A stretch of DNA of 64,000 bases, from contig NZ_CP045309.1 in NCBI RefSeq assembly GCF_009671205.1, positions 5,412,001-5,476,000 of the forward strand. Direction: 5' to 3'. Position numbers and translations under genes: made by a program. Below are positions 16,531 through 24,497 of the stretch, in pieces. This DNA comes from Micromonospora terminaliae. GTDB lineage: Bacteria; Actinomycetota; Actinomycetes; Mycobacteriales; Micromonosporaceae. Numbering within the stretch: position 1 is the first letter of the stretch; each line of letters begins with the position of its first letter. The notes below the pieces were generated by a model. The model did not search any database and was not told the origin of the DNA. It saw nothing but the letters and a program-made list of their open reading frames with translations.

Positions 16531-17582
16531 CCCGGACGATCCTCACCCCGCTGCACATCGACGTGCGGCGCGGTGCGGTGGCCGACCTCGCCGCGATCCT
16601 GGCCGACGGGCGGATCTCCGCCGGCGGCGACGTGGCGGTGGTGGTCGGCCCCGGGCAGGGCGAGCAGATCGCCGAGCTGCTGCGCCCCTCGCTGCGGTCG
16701 GCGGACCTGTTCACGGTGGCCGGCGGCTCCCTGGACGCCGCCGACGACCTGGGCGCGAAGCTACGCAACCGGTCGTACGACGCGGTGGTGGGCATCGGCG
16801 GCGGCAAGACCATCGACGTGGCGAAGTACGCGGCGACCCGGCGCGGCCTGCCCATGGTCACCGTGGCGACGGCCCTGGCCAACGACGGCATCGCCTCGCC
16901 GGTGGCCAGCCTGGTCACCGAGGGCATCAAGGGTTCCTACGGGGTGCACATCCCGATCGCCGTGATCGTGGACCTGGACTTCGTCGAGGCGGGGCCGGAG
17001 CGGCACAACCGGGCCGGCATCGGCGACGTGGTGAGCAACATCAGCGCCCTGGCCGACTGGGAGCTGGCCCGGCAGGTCCGCGGGGAGCCGGTCGACGGGC
17101 TGGCCGCCTCGCTGGCCCGGATGGGAGCCGAGGCGGTGCTCGCCCACCGGGGCGACATGAGCGACGACGGCTTCGTCACGGTGCTGGCCGAGGCGCTGAT
17201 CTCCACCGGGCTGGCCATGGCGGTCTGCGGCACCAGCCGACCGGCCAGCGGCGGCTGCCACGAGATCATGCACGCGATCGACTCGCTCTACCCGGGCACG
17301 GCGTCGCACGGCGAGCTGGCCGGCCTGGGCGCGTTGTTCTGCACCTTCCTCCGGGGGGACGAGCGCCGGCTCACCGAGATGTCGGCCTGCCTGGCCCGGC
17401 ACGGCCTGCCCCGGCTGCCCGCCGACGTGGGCCTGACCGACGAGCAGTTCGTGGAAGCCGTGCAGTTCGCCCCGGCCACCCGACCGGACCGCTACACCAT
17501 CCTCGAACACCTGGCGATGTCGCCTACCGAGACCCGGGAGCGGCTGGCAGACTACGCCGGTGCACTCCGCGACCTTGGCTGA
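16518..17582 (+). CDS. Glycerol-1-phosphate dehydrogenase-like / iron-containing alcohol dehydrogenase
   Basis: A 354-residue protein of the dehydroquinate synthase/iron-containing ADH fold. The nucleotide-binding element VGIGGGKTIDVAKYAA (about 93-108) and the metal-site histidines in GGCHEIMHAID and GTASHGELAG match the AraM/EgsA glycerol-1-phosphate dehydrogenase branch better than ordinary alcohol dehydrogenases. Such enzymes reduce dihydroxyacetone phosphate to sn-glycerol-1-phosphate. GTG 16518 overlaps the cytidylyltransferase end by 13 bases, and the next gene overlaps its end by 23. A glycerol-phosphate product would be a sensible substrate for the upstream cytidylyltransferase. Other polyols are possible. 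Confidence 0.8.
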   Translation: MPLLARTILTPLHIDVRRGAVADLAAILADGRISAGGDVAVVVGPGQGEQIAELLRPSLRSADLFTVAGGSLDAADDLGAKLRNRSYDAVVGIGGGKTIDVAKYAATRRGLPMVTVATALANDGIASPVASLVTEGIKGSYGVHIPIAVIVDLDFVEAGPERHNRAGIGDVVSNISALADWELARQVRGEPVDGLAASLARMGAEAVLAHRGDMSDDGFVTVLAEALISTGLAMAVCGTSRPASGGCHEIMHAIDSLYPGTASHGELAGLGALFCTFLRGDERRLTEMSACLARHGLPRLPADVGLTDEQFVEAVQFAPATRPDRYTILEHLAMSPTETRERLADYAGALRDLG

Positions 17583-18282
17583 GCCGTCCCGCCCCTCCGT
17601 CGCCGACTTCCACCGGGTCAACCGGGGCGGCGGCCTGTTCAGCGAGTCGATCAGCCAGTGGATCGGCGCGGTCTTCGCGCTGGTCGCCCAGCGCCTGGGG
17701 CTGCGCCCGACCGCGCTGACCATCACGAACCTGGTGCTCGGCCTGGCCGCCTCGGTCACCGTGGTGGCGCTCGCCGACGATGTCGCGGCGGGGTCGGTCC
17801 CCGCCTGGGCCGTGGGGCTGGTCGCCCTCGTCGGCTGGCAGATCGCGTACGCGCTGGACTGCGCCGACGGGCAGCTCGCCCGGGTCACCGGGCAGGGCAG
17901 CGCGGCCGGCGCCCGGGTCGACGTGCTCTGCGACGTGGCGGCCCAGATCGCGCTGGTCACCGCGCTCGGGGCGACCGCCGTGGCGCAGCGGCCCGCGACG
18001 CCCGTCTGGCTGATCGCGGTCTTCGCCGGCACCTGGATGGTCAACCTGGTGACCTCGGTGATGCAGGCCGGCCCGAACGCTGCCAGCATGGTCACCTCGA
18101 CCTCGCTCCCGGTCCGCCTGGCGAAGCTGGTCCGCGACTACGGCGCCGTGATCTTCCTGGCCGGCCTGGTGCTGGCCGTGGCGCCCGCCCTGACCGTGTG
18201 GGTGATCGTCGCCTTCACGGTCGTCAACGGCGGCTTCCTGCTGGCGAGCATCGCCTTCTCCGCCCGCGCCTCCCTCCGCTGA
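17560..18282 (+). CDS. CDP-alcohol phosphatidyltransferase family membrane enzyme
   Basis: A 240-residue membrane protein with about six hydrophobic segments and the full CDP-alcohol phosphotransferase signature D-G-x2-A-R-x8-G-x3-D-x3-D (starting D103-G104: DGQLARV ... GARVDVLCD). The aspartates bind two metals and catalyse displacement of CMP from a CDP-alcohol by an acceptor hydroxyl. Start GTG 17560 lies within the dehydrogenase gene. With its two neighbours it forms a cassette that could make a CDP-glycerol-type donor and pass phosphoglycerol to a lipid or polyol. It is not an obvious PgsA, PssA or PIP synthase, whose usual neighbours are absent. Confidence 0.85.
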   Translation: MHSATLAEPSRPSVADFHRVNRGGGLFSESISQWIGAVFALVAQRLGLRPTALTITNLVLGLAASVTVVALADDVAAGSVPAWAVGLVALVGWQIAYALDCADGQLARVTGQGSAAGARVDVLCDVAAQIALVTALGATAVAQRPATPVWLIAVFAGTWMVNLVTSVMQAGPNAASMVTSTSLPVRLAKLVRDYGAVIFLAGLVLAVAPALTVWVIVAFTVVNGGFLLASIAFSARASLR

Positions 18283-18313
18283 CGGCGCTCCCCGCCCTCC
18301 CCGCCCTCGTTTC

Positions 18314-18394
18314 CGCGTCGATCATGGAGTTGGGGCGGTGGACGAAAGGCATGAAGACGGGCAAGTCAGGAACCCCAAGTTCATGATCGACGCG
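18314..18394. repeat. Imperfect inverted repeat, 22-base arms
   Basis: Arms at 18314-18335 and 18373-18394 (core CGCGTCGATCATG) match in 20 of 22 positions around a 37-base spacer. It lies between the convergent CDP-alcohol transferase and GT4 genes. It could act as a terminator or be a dispersed intergenic palindrome. Confidence 0.7.
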
Positions 18395-18417
18395 TCGGGG
18401 GCGGTGGCGGCGGCCGG

Positions 18418-19683
18418 TCAGCGGCGGGCGGTGCTCGCGACGCCGGTGTAGATGTCGATCAGGCGCTTCGTCACCACGTCGGGGTGGAAGGTGCGCTCGT
18501 AGCGGGCGCGGGCGGCCGGGGCGAGAGCCGCCGCGCCGGCCCGGGCCACCGGGAGGGCGGCGGCCAGCGCCTCCGGGTCGGGCGCCACCACCCAGCCGGC
18601 CTCGCCCCGTTGCACCCCCCTCGGCAGGGAGACGTGCCCGTCGCCGGGCGCCGCGGTGGCCACCTCGGCCGGTCCGGTGCCGGCCGGCTCCCGGGGATCG
18701 TCCGCGCCGACGAGGTACGGGATGCCGCCCAGCGCCGTGCCGAGGACCGGCCGGCCGCTGGCCAGCGCCTCGATGATCACGGTGGGCAGCACGTCGTGCC
18801 AGGTGGAGGTGGCCAGCACCACGGCGCTGTCGGCCAGCACGGCGCGCACCCCGGCCCGGTCGAGCTGGCCCAGGTAGACCACGTCGGGCCGCTCGGCGGC
18901 GGCCGCCTCGGCCAGCGCGCGCAGCTCGCCGTCGCCGGCGATCCGCAGCGGGCCCAGCGACCCCACGGGGTGCCGCCGCCACGCCGTCAGCAGCAGGTCG
19001 AGCCCCTTCTCCGGGCTGAGCCGGCCCATGAACAGGAACCCGTCCCCGGGCGGCGCCGGGGTCCCCGGGTCGGGCACCGCGTTCGGCTTGACCACGATCC
19101 GGTCGTCCGGGATGCCGTAGTCACGCAGGTGGTCGGCGACCGCGGTGGTGAGCGCGATGTACCGGTCCACCGACTTCCAGGTCGGCCGGTGCACGGCGAG
19201 CGTGGTGGCCATCAGGGCGCTCTGCGCCCGGGAGCCCCGGTAGCAGCGGTGCACGATGGCCGGCACGCCCAGCGCCCGGCCCCGGCAGTCCTGGCAGATC
19301 ACGCCGTCGCGGAAGTAGAGCCCGGACGAGCAGACCTGGCGGTAGTTGTGCACCGTCTGCACCACCGGCACGCCACGCCGGTGCGCGGTCCGCACCACCC
19401 AGGGCGAGAGCAACGGGTACGGGTTGTGCAGGTGCAGCACGTCCGGGCGGTGCTCGGCGAGCAGGCGGTCCAGGTCGTGCTGGGCCTTCGGGGCCCAGAT
19501 CGGCGAGATCGGCAGCAGCGCCTTGGCCGGCTTCGACATCGCGGGGATCTCGTCGGAGCTGCGCAGGAACGGCAGCACCTCCACCCCGGCCGCGGTCAAC
19601 TGGGCGATCTCCGCGTCGACGATGGTGTTCTCGCCGGAGGGCTGGGCTTCCCGGTACCGGTTGTGCGCCACCACGATTCTCAC
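18418..19683 (-). CDS. GT4-family glycosyltransferase (GT-B fold)
   Basis: A 421-residue glycosyltransferase. The N-terminal domain has a short VVAHNRYREAQPSGENT opening and the HLHNPYPLLSPWVV element; the C-terminal donor domain shows GDGFLFMGRLSPEKGLDLLL (about 215-235), the E-x7-E type region IIEALASGRPVLGTALGG and a GEAGWVVAPDPEAL segment, all typical of retaining GT4 enzymes. It would transfer a sugar from a nucleotide donor, probably to a lipid-linked acceptor. A CQDCRG pair of cysteines near residue 134 resembles the metal-binding insertion seen in several GT4 enzymes of capsular loci. Start GTG 19683 with a TAGCCT hexamer eight bases upstream. Donor unknown. Confidence 0.85.
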   Translation of the reverse strand: MRIVVAHNRYREAQPSGENTIVDAEIAQLTAAGVEVLPFLRSSDEIPAMSKPAKALLPISPIWAPKAQHDLDRLLAEHRPDVLHLHNPYPLLSPWVVRTAHRRGVPVVQTVHNYRQVCSSGLYFRDGVICQDCRGRALGVPAIVHRCYRGSRAQSALMATTLAVHRPTWKSVDRYIALTTAVADHLRDYGIPDDRIVVKPNAVPDPGTPAPPGDGFLFMGRLSPEKGLDLLLTAWRRHPVGSLGPLRIAGDGELRALAEAAAAERPDVVYLGQLDRAGVRAVLADSAVVLATSTWHDVLPTVIIEALASGRPVLGTALGGIPYLVGADDPREPAGTGPAEVATAAPGDGHVSLPRGVQRGEAGWVVAPDPEALAAALPVARAGAAALAPAARARYERTFHPDVVTKRLIDIYTGVASTARR

Positions 19684-19691
19684 GGGAAAGA

Positions 19692-19701
19692 AGGCTACCT
19701 T
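19692..19701. promoter_or_regulatory. Overlapping divergent -10 elements for GT4 and Fpg genes
   Basis: Only 24 bases separate the two start codons. On the plus strand TACCTT (19696-19701) ends six bases before the Fpg GTG; on the minus strand TAGCCT (19692-19697) ends eight bases before the GT4 GTG. Both would be leaderless and their -35 regions would lie inside the opposite gene. Confidence 0.45.
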
Positions 19702-19707
19702 TGTACG

Positions 19708-20568
19708 GTGCCTGAACTACCGGAGGTGGAAGCGCTCGCCGGGTACCTGCGCGAGCGGGCGGTCGGCCGGCGGGTCGAGCGGTTCGAGGTCGCCGCGATC
19801 AGCGCGCTGAAGACGTACGACCCGCCGCCCAGTGCGGTCGCGGGCCGGGCGGTGACCGGCGCGGGCCGGCACGGGAAGTTCCTCGACGTCCGGTTCGACG
19901 AGGGCCTGCACCTGGTGATCCACCTGGCCCGGGCTGGCTGGCTGCACTACCGGGAGGCGTTCCCGTCGGCCGCGCCGCTGCGCCCCGGCAAGGGCCCGAT
20001 CGCCGTGCGGGTACGCCTCGACGACGGCTCCGGCTTCGACCTCACCGAGGCGGGCACGCAGAAGAAGCTGGCCGCCTACCTGGTGACCGACCCGGCGCTG
20101 GTGCCGGGGGTGGGCAAACTGGGCCCGGACGCCCTGGAGGCCGACCTGGCCACCTTCGGCTCCCAGCTGCGCAGCCGCCGTGGGCAGGTCAAGGGGGTGC
20201 TGACCGACCAGTCGGTGCTGGCCGGCATCGGCAACGCGTACTCCGACGAGATCCTGCACGCGGCGAAGCTGTCCCCGTTCGCGATCACCGACCGGCTGAC
20301 CGACGACCAGCTCGCCACGCTGCACGCGGCGACCCGTGCCGTGCTCGGCGACGCGGTGCGGCGCTCGATGGGGCAGCGGGCCGCGGAGCTGAAGGGCGAG
20401 AAGCGCTCCGGGCTCAAGGTGCACGCCCGGAAGGGCCTGCCCTGCCCGGTCTGCGGCGACCTCGTGCGGGAGGTCTCGTTCGCTGATTCCAGCCTTCAGT
20501 ACTGTCCCACCTGTCAGACCGGCGGCAAGCCGCTGGCTGACCGACGGTTGTCCCGCCTCGTACGGTGA
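19708..20568 (+). CDS. Fpg/Nei-family DNA glycosylase
   Basis: A 286-residue base-excision repair enzyme. The mature N-terminus is PELPEVEAL, supplying the catalytic proline and glutamate that form a Schiff base at damaged bases and cleave the strand. The helix-two-turn-helix GIGNAYSDEILHAAKLSPF (about 173-191) and the C-terminal zinc finger C-P-V-C ... C-P-T-C-Q complete the family architecture. The KVHARKG segment before the finger suggests a Nei/Nei2-like actinobacterial subgroup rather than classical MutM, as the usual lysine/arginine loop is diverged. GTG 19708 is required to expose the proline. It removes oxidised bases. Confidence 0.85.
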   Translation: MPELPEVEALAGYLRERAVGRRVERFEVAAISALKTYDPPPSAVAGRAVTGAGRHGKFLDVRFDEGLHLVIHLARAGWLHYREAFPSAAPLRPGKGPIAVRVRLDDGSGFDLTEAGTQKKLAAYLVTDPALVPGVGKLGPDALEADLATFGSQLRSRRGQVKGVLTDQSVLAGIGNAYSDEILHAAKLSPFAITDRLTDDQLATLHAATRAVLGDAVRRSMGQRAAELKGEKRSGLKVHARKGLPCPVCGDLVREVSFADSSLQYCPTCQTGGKPLADRRLSRLVR

Positions 20569-20657
20569 GTAACCACACCTCGCGGTTACGGAGAGGAATC
20601 GTCCCCGGATCACCGAAGGTCCCACTCCGCACCTCTACCGGGGGCCCGATCCATCGG

Positions 20658-20663
20658 TATAGT
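20658..20663 (+). promoter_or_regulatory. Candidate -10 (TATAGT) upstream of the glycosylphosphotransferase gene
   Basis: TATAGT stands out in an otherwise GC-rich 270-base gap and would place the transcription start near 20670, just before the hairpin at 20674-20700. No clear -35. Confidence 0.4.
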
Positions 20664-20673
20664 GGCTCGGTCC

Positions 20674-20700
20674 CCGGCTTCACAACCGACTCGAAGCCGG
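20674..20700 (+). promoter_or_regulatory. Leader hairpin
   Basis: Perfect eight-base arms CCGGCTTC / GAAGCCGG with an 11-base loop in the predicted 5' leader of the glycosylphosphotransferase gene. It could be an attenuator, an mRNA stabiliser or an operator; no riboswitch class is recognised. Confidence 0.4.
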
Positions 20701-20842
20701 CCAGATCCCCGCGAGCACCATCAGACGGCTTCTCCCTCCGGGGTCCGTCCGGGCCGTGCCCGCGTGGGAGACTGGGACGGTGGGCGACCCGGGCCCTCAC
20801 GGCGAGTGAGGGCACGTGTCATGCGGGAGGACACTGGTTGAG

Positions 20843-22405
20843 GTGACGACAAGCCTCCAGCGCCCGGTAACCAACACAGGCCGGAGCGAGAGCGTGCGGC
20901 ACGTCGACAGCTTCGAGATCCAGCCGCCGACTCCGCCGTCGCACAACGGCGTACCCCGGTCGGCATGGGCCCGTGCCCGGCGTCGGGTGTCCCGCTGGCA
21001 CCGTCCCTACATCGCGATGCTGCTGCTGCTCGACTTCGGGGCCGCCGCCCTGGCCAGCCTCATCGCGATCAACGTCTTCGAGCAGGCGTCCGCCGGTTTC
21101 TACGGCGCCGAGGAGAACCCGGCCTGGTTCCACACCGTCGCCTTCGGCCTGCTGCCGCTGGGCTGGCTGCTCATCCTCTGGGGCAACCGGGCCTACGACC
21201 GGCGCTACCTGGGCCTCGGCCCCGACGAGTTCAAGCGGGTGATCCGGGCCGGCGTGGCGGTGGCCGCGACGGTCTCGTTCCTGGCCTTCGCCACGAAGAC
21301 CATGCTGTCCCGGTGGACCGTGGGCTTCGCCCTGCTCGGTGCCCTGCTGCTGATCCTGCTGGGGCGCATGGTGGCCCGGGTGGCGCTGCACGCCGTCCGC
21401 CGCCGGGTCGGCCAGGCCGGGCACCGGATGGTGCTGGTCGGCACCCTGCCGGAGTGCCTGGAGGTCTACACGGCGGTCACCCGCAACCCGGGGGCCGGCC
21501 TCGTGCCGGTGGCCATCCACCTCACCGACGGGTACGCCGCCGCCCGCGGCATCGAGACCCCGGTGCCGGTCTACGCCGGCCGGGACGTGCTCGCCCTGGT
21601 GCGCGAGGTCGGCGGGGACACCATCGCGGTCTGCGGCTCGGCCAGCGCCGAGCCGGGCGAGCTGCGCCGGATGGCCTGGCAGCTGGAGGGCTCCGGCGTC
21701 GACCTGGTGGTCGCGCCGCAGCTCACCGACATCGCCGGCCCGCGGGTGCACATCCGCCCCATCGAGGGCCTGCCGCTGCTGCACGTCGAGGAGCCGACCC
21801 TGTCCGGGCCGGCGCTGCTCGCCAAGAACCTCATGGACCGGGTCGCCGCCGGGCTGGGCCTGCTGCTGCTGACCCCGCTCTTCGCGGCCATCGCGATCGC
21901 CATCCGGATCTCCGACCCCGGGCCGGTCTTCTTCCGGCAGCCCCGGGTCGGGCACGAGGGGCGCACCTTCCGGGTCTGGAAGTTCCGGACCATGTACGTC
22001 GACGCCGAGGAGCGGCTGGCCGGCCTGGTCGACCAGAACGAGACCGACGGCATGCTGTTCAAGATGAAGCAGGACCCCCGGGTCTTCCCGGTGGGCCGCT
22101 TCCTGCGCGCCTCCTCGCTGGACGAGCTGCCCCAGCTGATCAACGTGCTGTGGGGCGAGATGTCGCTGGTCGGCCCGCGCCCGCTCCCCGCCGACGACGG
22201 TGACTTCCTGGGCGACGTCCGGCGGCGGCTGCTGGTCCGCCCGGGCATGACCGGGCTCTGGCAGGTCTCCGGCCGCTCCGACCTCTCCTGGGACGAGGCG
22301 GTCCGGCTCGACCTCTACTACGTCGACAACTGGTCGCTGGCCTACGACCTGAGCATCCTCTGGCGGACCGTCGGCGTGGTGCTCGCCCGCAAGGGCGCGT
22401 ACTAG
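20843..22405 (+). CDS. Polyprenyl glycosylphosphotransferase (WbaP/WcaJ-type initiating sugar transferase)
   Basis: About 520 residues: N-terminal membrane segments (roughly 50-180), a Rossmann-like CoA-binding-type domain, and the C-terminal bacterial sugar transferase domain with KNLMDRVAAGLGLLLLTPLF, GPVFFRQPRVGHEGRTF, WKFRTM, LDELPQLINVLWGEMSLVGPRP (split across conserved blocks) and RPGMTGLWQVSGRSDL. This catalyses transfer of sugar-1-phosphate from a UDP-sugar to undecaprenyl phosphate, the first step of polymer synthesis, and would supply the flippase and polymerase at 4420-9495. Start is uncertain: GTG 20843 has GGGAGG twelve bases upstream; GTG 20816 and GTG 20894 (GGAG at seven bases) are in-frame options. 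Confidence 0.88.
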   Translation: MTTSLQRPVTNTGRSESVRHVDSFEIQPPTPPSHNGVPRSAWARARRRVSRWHRPYIAMLLLLDFGAAALASLIAINVFEQASAGFYGAEENPAWFHTVAFGLLPLGWLLILWGNRAYDRRYLGLGPDEFKRVIRAGVAVAATVSFLAFATKTMLSRWTVGFALLGALLLILLGRMVARVALHAVRRRVGQAGHRMVLVGTLPECLEVYTAVTRNPGAGLVPVAIHLTDGYAAARGIETPVPVYAGRDVLALVREVGGDTIAVCGSASAEPGELRRMAWQLEGSGVDLVVAPQLTDIAGPRVHIRPIEGLPLLHVEEPTLSGPALLAKNLMDRVAAGLGLLLLTPLFAAIAIAIRISDPGPVFFRQPRVGHEGRTFRVWKFRTMYVDAEERLAGLVDQNETDGMLFKMKQDPRVFPVGRFLRASSLDELPQLINVLWGEMSLVGPRPLPADDGDFLGDVRRRLLVRPGMTGLWQVSGRSDLSWDEAVRLDLYYVDNWSLAYDLSILWRTVGVVLARKGAY

Positions 22406-22438
22406 CGTTCCGGCCCGCCACCCGTCAGGATCGCGGGC

Positions 22439-23662
22439 GTGGGTGGCAATCTCTCGGCCGCGTTCGGCGTCGTCTCGCTGGTCACCGCGCTGGCCGCGGC
22501 GCTGTGGGCGGTGCTGCGGCTGCGCGCCCGCCGGGGCATCGCCACGGCCACCCAGCGGGCCACCTACGAGGTGCTGCACACCGCCGGCCTCGCCGCCGAG
22601 CCGCTGCGGGGCGGCCTGAGCGCGGCGGGCGCGGCGAAGGCCGTACGCCATCTGCGGGCCCTCGTGGGCGCGGCCGGGCTGGCCCTGACGGACCGGGAGG
22701 CGCTGCTCGCCCTCGACGGGCACGGCGCGCACCACGGCGACCAGTTGCTCGCGGCGGCCCGGCGGGCGGTCGGCACCGGGCGCTCGACGGTGCTGCGGGA
22801 GTCGGAGCTGCACTGCGACCTGGTGGACTGCCCGGTCCGGGGCGCGGTGGTGGCCCCGCTGAGCGCCGACGGCCGGGTGGTCGGTGCGCTGGTGGCGGTG
22901 GCCGGCGAGCGGCCGGCACCGGGACTGGTGCAGGCGACCCTGGAGACCGCGCACTGGGCCGGCGACCAGCTGGCCCTGGCGGAGCTCGACTCCTCCCGGG
23001 AGCGCCTGGCCCGGGCCGAGGTACGCGCGCTGCGCGCCCAGATCAGCCCGCACTTCATCTACAACGCGCTGACCGCGATCGGCTCGTTCGTCCGGACCGA
23101 TCCGGAGCGGGCCCGCGAGCTGATCCTGGAGTTCGCCGAGTTCACGCGCTACTCGTTCCGGGCGCACGGGGAGTTCACCACGCTCGCCGAGGAGCTGCGC
23201 TCGATCGACCGCTACCTGACCATCGAGCGGGCCCGCTTCGGCGAGCGGCTCCAGGTACGCCTCCAGATCGCGCCGGAGGTGCTGCCGGTGACCCTGCCGT
23301 TCCTCTGCCTCCAGCCGTTGGTGGAGAACGCGGTCCGGCACGGGTTGTCCCGCAAGCCGGGCACCGGCATGGTGAGCATCGAGGCCCGGGACGCGGGCGC
23401 CGAGTGCCACATCACGGTGGAGGACGACGGGGTGGGGATGGATCCGACGACGCTGACCGCCGGCATCGCCGAGCTGGCCGGCGCCGGCAGCGACCCGGCC
23501 GACGACCCGGGCCAGCACGTCGGCCTCTCGAACGTCGACGAGCGGCTCCGGTCGGCCTTCGGGGACCGGTTCGGCCTGGTCGTCGAGACGGGCCTGGGCT
23601 CGGGTACGAAGGTCAGCATGCGGGTGCCGAAGTTCCACCCCCGGGTACGGGCGACGTCATGA
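22439..23662 (+). CDS. LytS-type sensor histidine kinase
   Basis: A 407-residue kinase with one N-terminal membrane segment (about 5-26), a GAF-like sensing region (about 60-180), then the LytS-type His_kinase domain AQISPHFIYNALTAIGSFV with the phospho-accepting histidine, and an HATPase domain with the N-box LVENAVRHGL and G-box elements DDGVGMD and GLSNVDERL. It phosphorylates the response regulator encoded immediately after (ATGA overlap at 23659-23662). Cysteines in the GAF region (HCDLVDC) could sense a ligand or redox state. GTG 22439 is seven bases downstream of CAGGAT, consistent with leaderless transcription. Confidence 0.88.
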   Translation: MGGNLSAAFGVVSLVTALAAALWAVLRLRARRGIATATQRATYEVLHTAGLAAEPLRGGLSAAGAAKAVRHLRALVGAAGLALTDREALLALDGHGAHHGDQLLAAARRAVGTGRSTVLRESELHCDLVDCPVRGAVVAPLSADGRVVGALVAVAGERPAPGLVQATLETAHWAGDQLALAELDSSRERLARAEVRALRAQISPHFIYNALTAIGSFVRTDPERARELILEFAEFTRYSFRAHGEFTTLAEELRSIDRYLTIERARFGERLQVRLQIAPEVLPVTLPFLCLQPLVENAVRHGLSRKPGTGMVSIEARDAGAECHITVEDDGVGMDPTTLTAGIAELAGAGSDPADDPGQHVGLSNVDERLRSAFGDRFGLVVETGLGSGTKVSMRVPKFHPRVRATS

Positions 23663-24423
23663 ACGCGGCGACCGGGTTTCTCCGCGTGCTGGCGGTCGAC
23701 GACGAGCCGCCGGCCCTGGACGAGCTGGCGTACCACCTGCGGGCCGACCCCCGGGTGGCCCGGCTGCACACCGCCGGCGACGCGACCGAGGCGCTGCGGG
23801 TGCTCCGCGACGGCGACGTGGACGTGGTCTTCCTGGACATCCGGATGCCCGGGCTGGACGGCATGGAGCTGGCCCGGGTGCTGCGCCGGTTCGCCCGGCC
23901 ACCGGCCATCGTGTTCGTCACCGCCTACGACGACGGCGCGGTGGACGCCTTCGACCTGGGCGCGACCGACTACGTGCGCAAGCCGGTCCGGGCCGAGCGG
24001 CTGGCCGAGTCCCTGCGCCGGGTGATCGGCTCGCGGGTGGTCCCCTCGCACCCGGCGGCGCTGGCCCGGGCCGAGGAGGACCCGACCATCCCGATCGAGC
24101 TGGCCGGGACCACCCGGATGCTGCCCCGGTCGGCGGTGCGCTGGGTGGAGGCGCAGGGCGACTACGCCCGCCTGCACACGGCGGACGGCTCGCACCTGGT
24201 CCGGGTCTCGCTGGCCACCCTCGCCGAGCGCTGGGCCGACGCGGGGTTCGTCCGGGTCCACCGGTCCTACCTGGTGCAGCTCAAGCTGATCGCCGAGCTG
24301 CGGCTGGTCAACTCCGGCTACGTCGTGGTGATCGACGGGGCCGAGCTGCCGGTGAGCCGCCGGCACACCCGCGAACTGAAGGACAAGCTGGTCCGCGCGG
24401 CCAAGCAGGACTGGAACCGCTGA
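23659..24423 (+). CDS. LytTR-family response regulator
   Basis: A 254-residue regulator. Receiver domain: acidic pair in AVDDEPPAL, the phospho-accepting aspartate in VVFLDIRMPGLDG (about residue 59), the conserved T in FVTAYDD and K in YVRKPV. C-terminal LytTR DNA-binding domain (about 150-250) with VRWVEAQGDYARLHTADG and FVRVHRSYLVQ motifs. It is coupled to the LytS-type kinase by an ATGA overlap. In many bacteria such pairs control carboxylate or pyruvate uptake and autolysis; two symporter operons follow at 27152 and 35020. Confidence 0.9.
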   Translation: MNAATGFLRVLAVDDEPPALDELAYHLRADPRVARLHTAGDATEALRVLRDGDVDVVFLDIRMPGLDGMELARVLRRFARPPAIVFVTAYDDGAVDAFDLGATDYVRKPVRAERLAESLRRVIGSRVVPSHPAALARAEEDPTIPIELAGTTRMLPRSAVRWVEAQGDYARLHTADGSHLVRVSLATLAERWADAGFVRVHRSYLVQLKLIAELRLVNSGYVVVIDGAELPVSRRHTRELKDKLVRAAKQDWNR

Positions 24424-24454
24424 CATCCTCCGCCGGCGGGGAATACCCGCCCCT

Positions 24455-24485
24455 TGTCGTACGCTGTACGGGACGCCGTACGACA
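24455..24485. promoter_or_regulatory. Palindromic operator candidate upstream of DUF5701 gene
   Basis: Nine-base arms TGTCGTACG and CGTACGACA are exact inverted repeats around 13 bases, with a third GTACG inside the spacer. It ends 12 bases before ATG and overlaps any possible promoter, so it is a likely repressor site. Confidence 0.55.
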
Positions 24486-24497
24486 GATGGAGGCCGC

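Noticed and set aside
20819..23638. A very long open frame on the minus strand (939 codons)
   Set aside because: It is antisense to the glycosylphosphotransferase and LytS genes, which have clear families. High GC keeps the opposite strand free of stops; its composition (Arg, Gly, His, Val, Asp-rich) has no recognisable domain.
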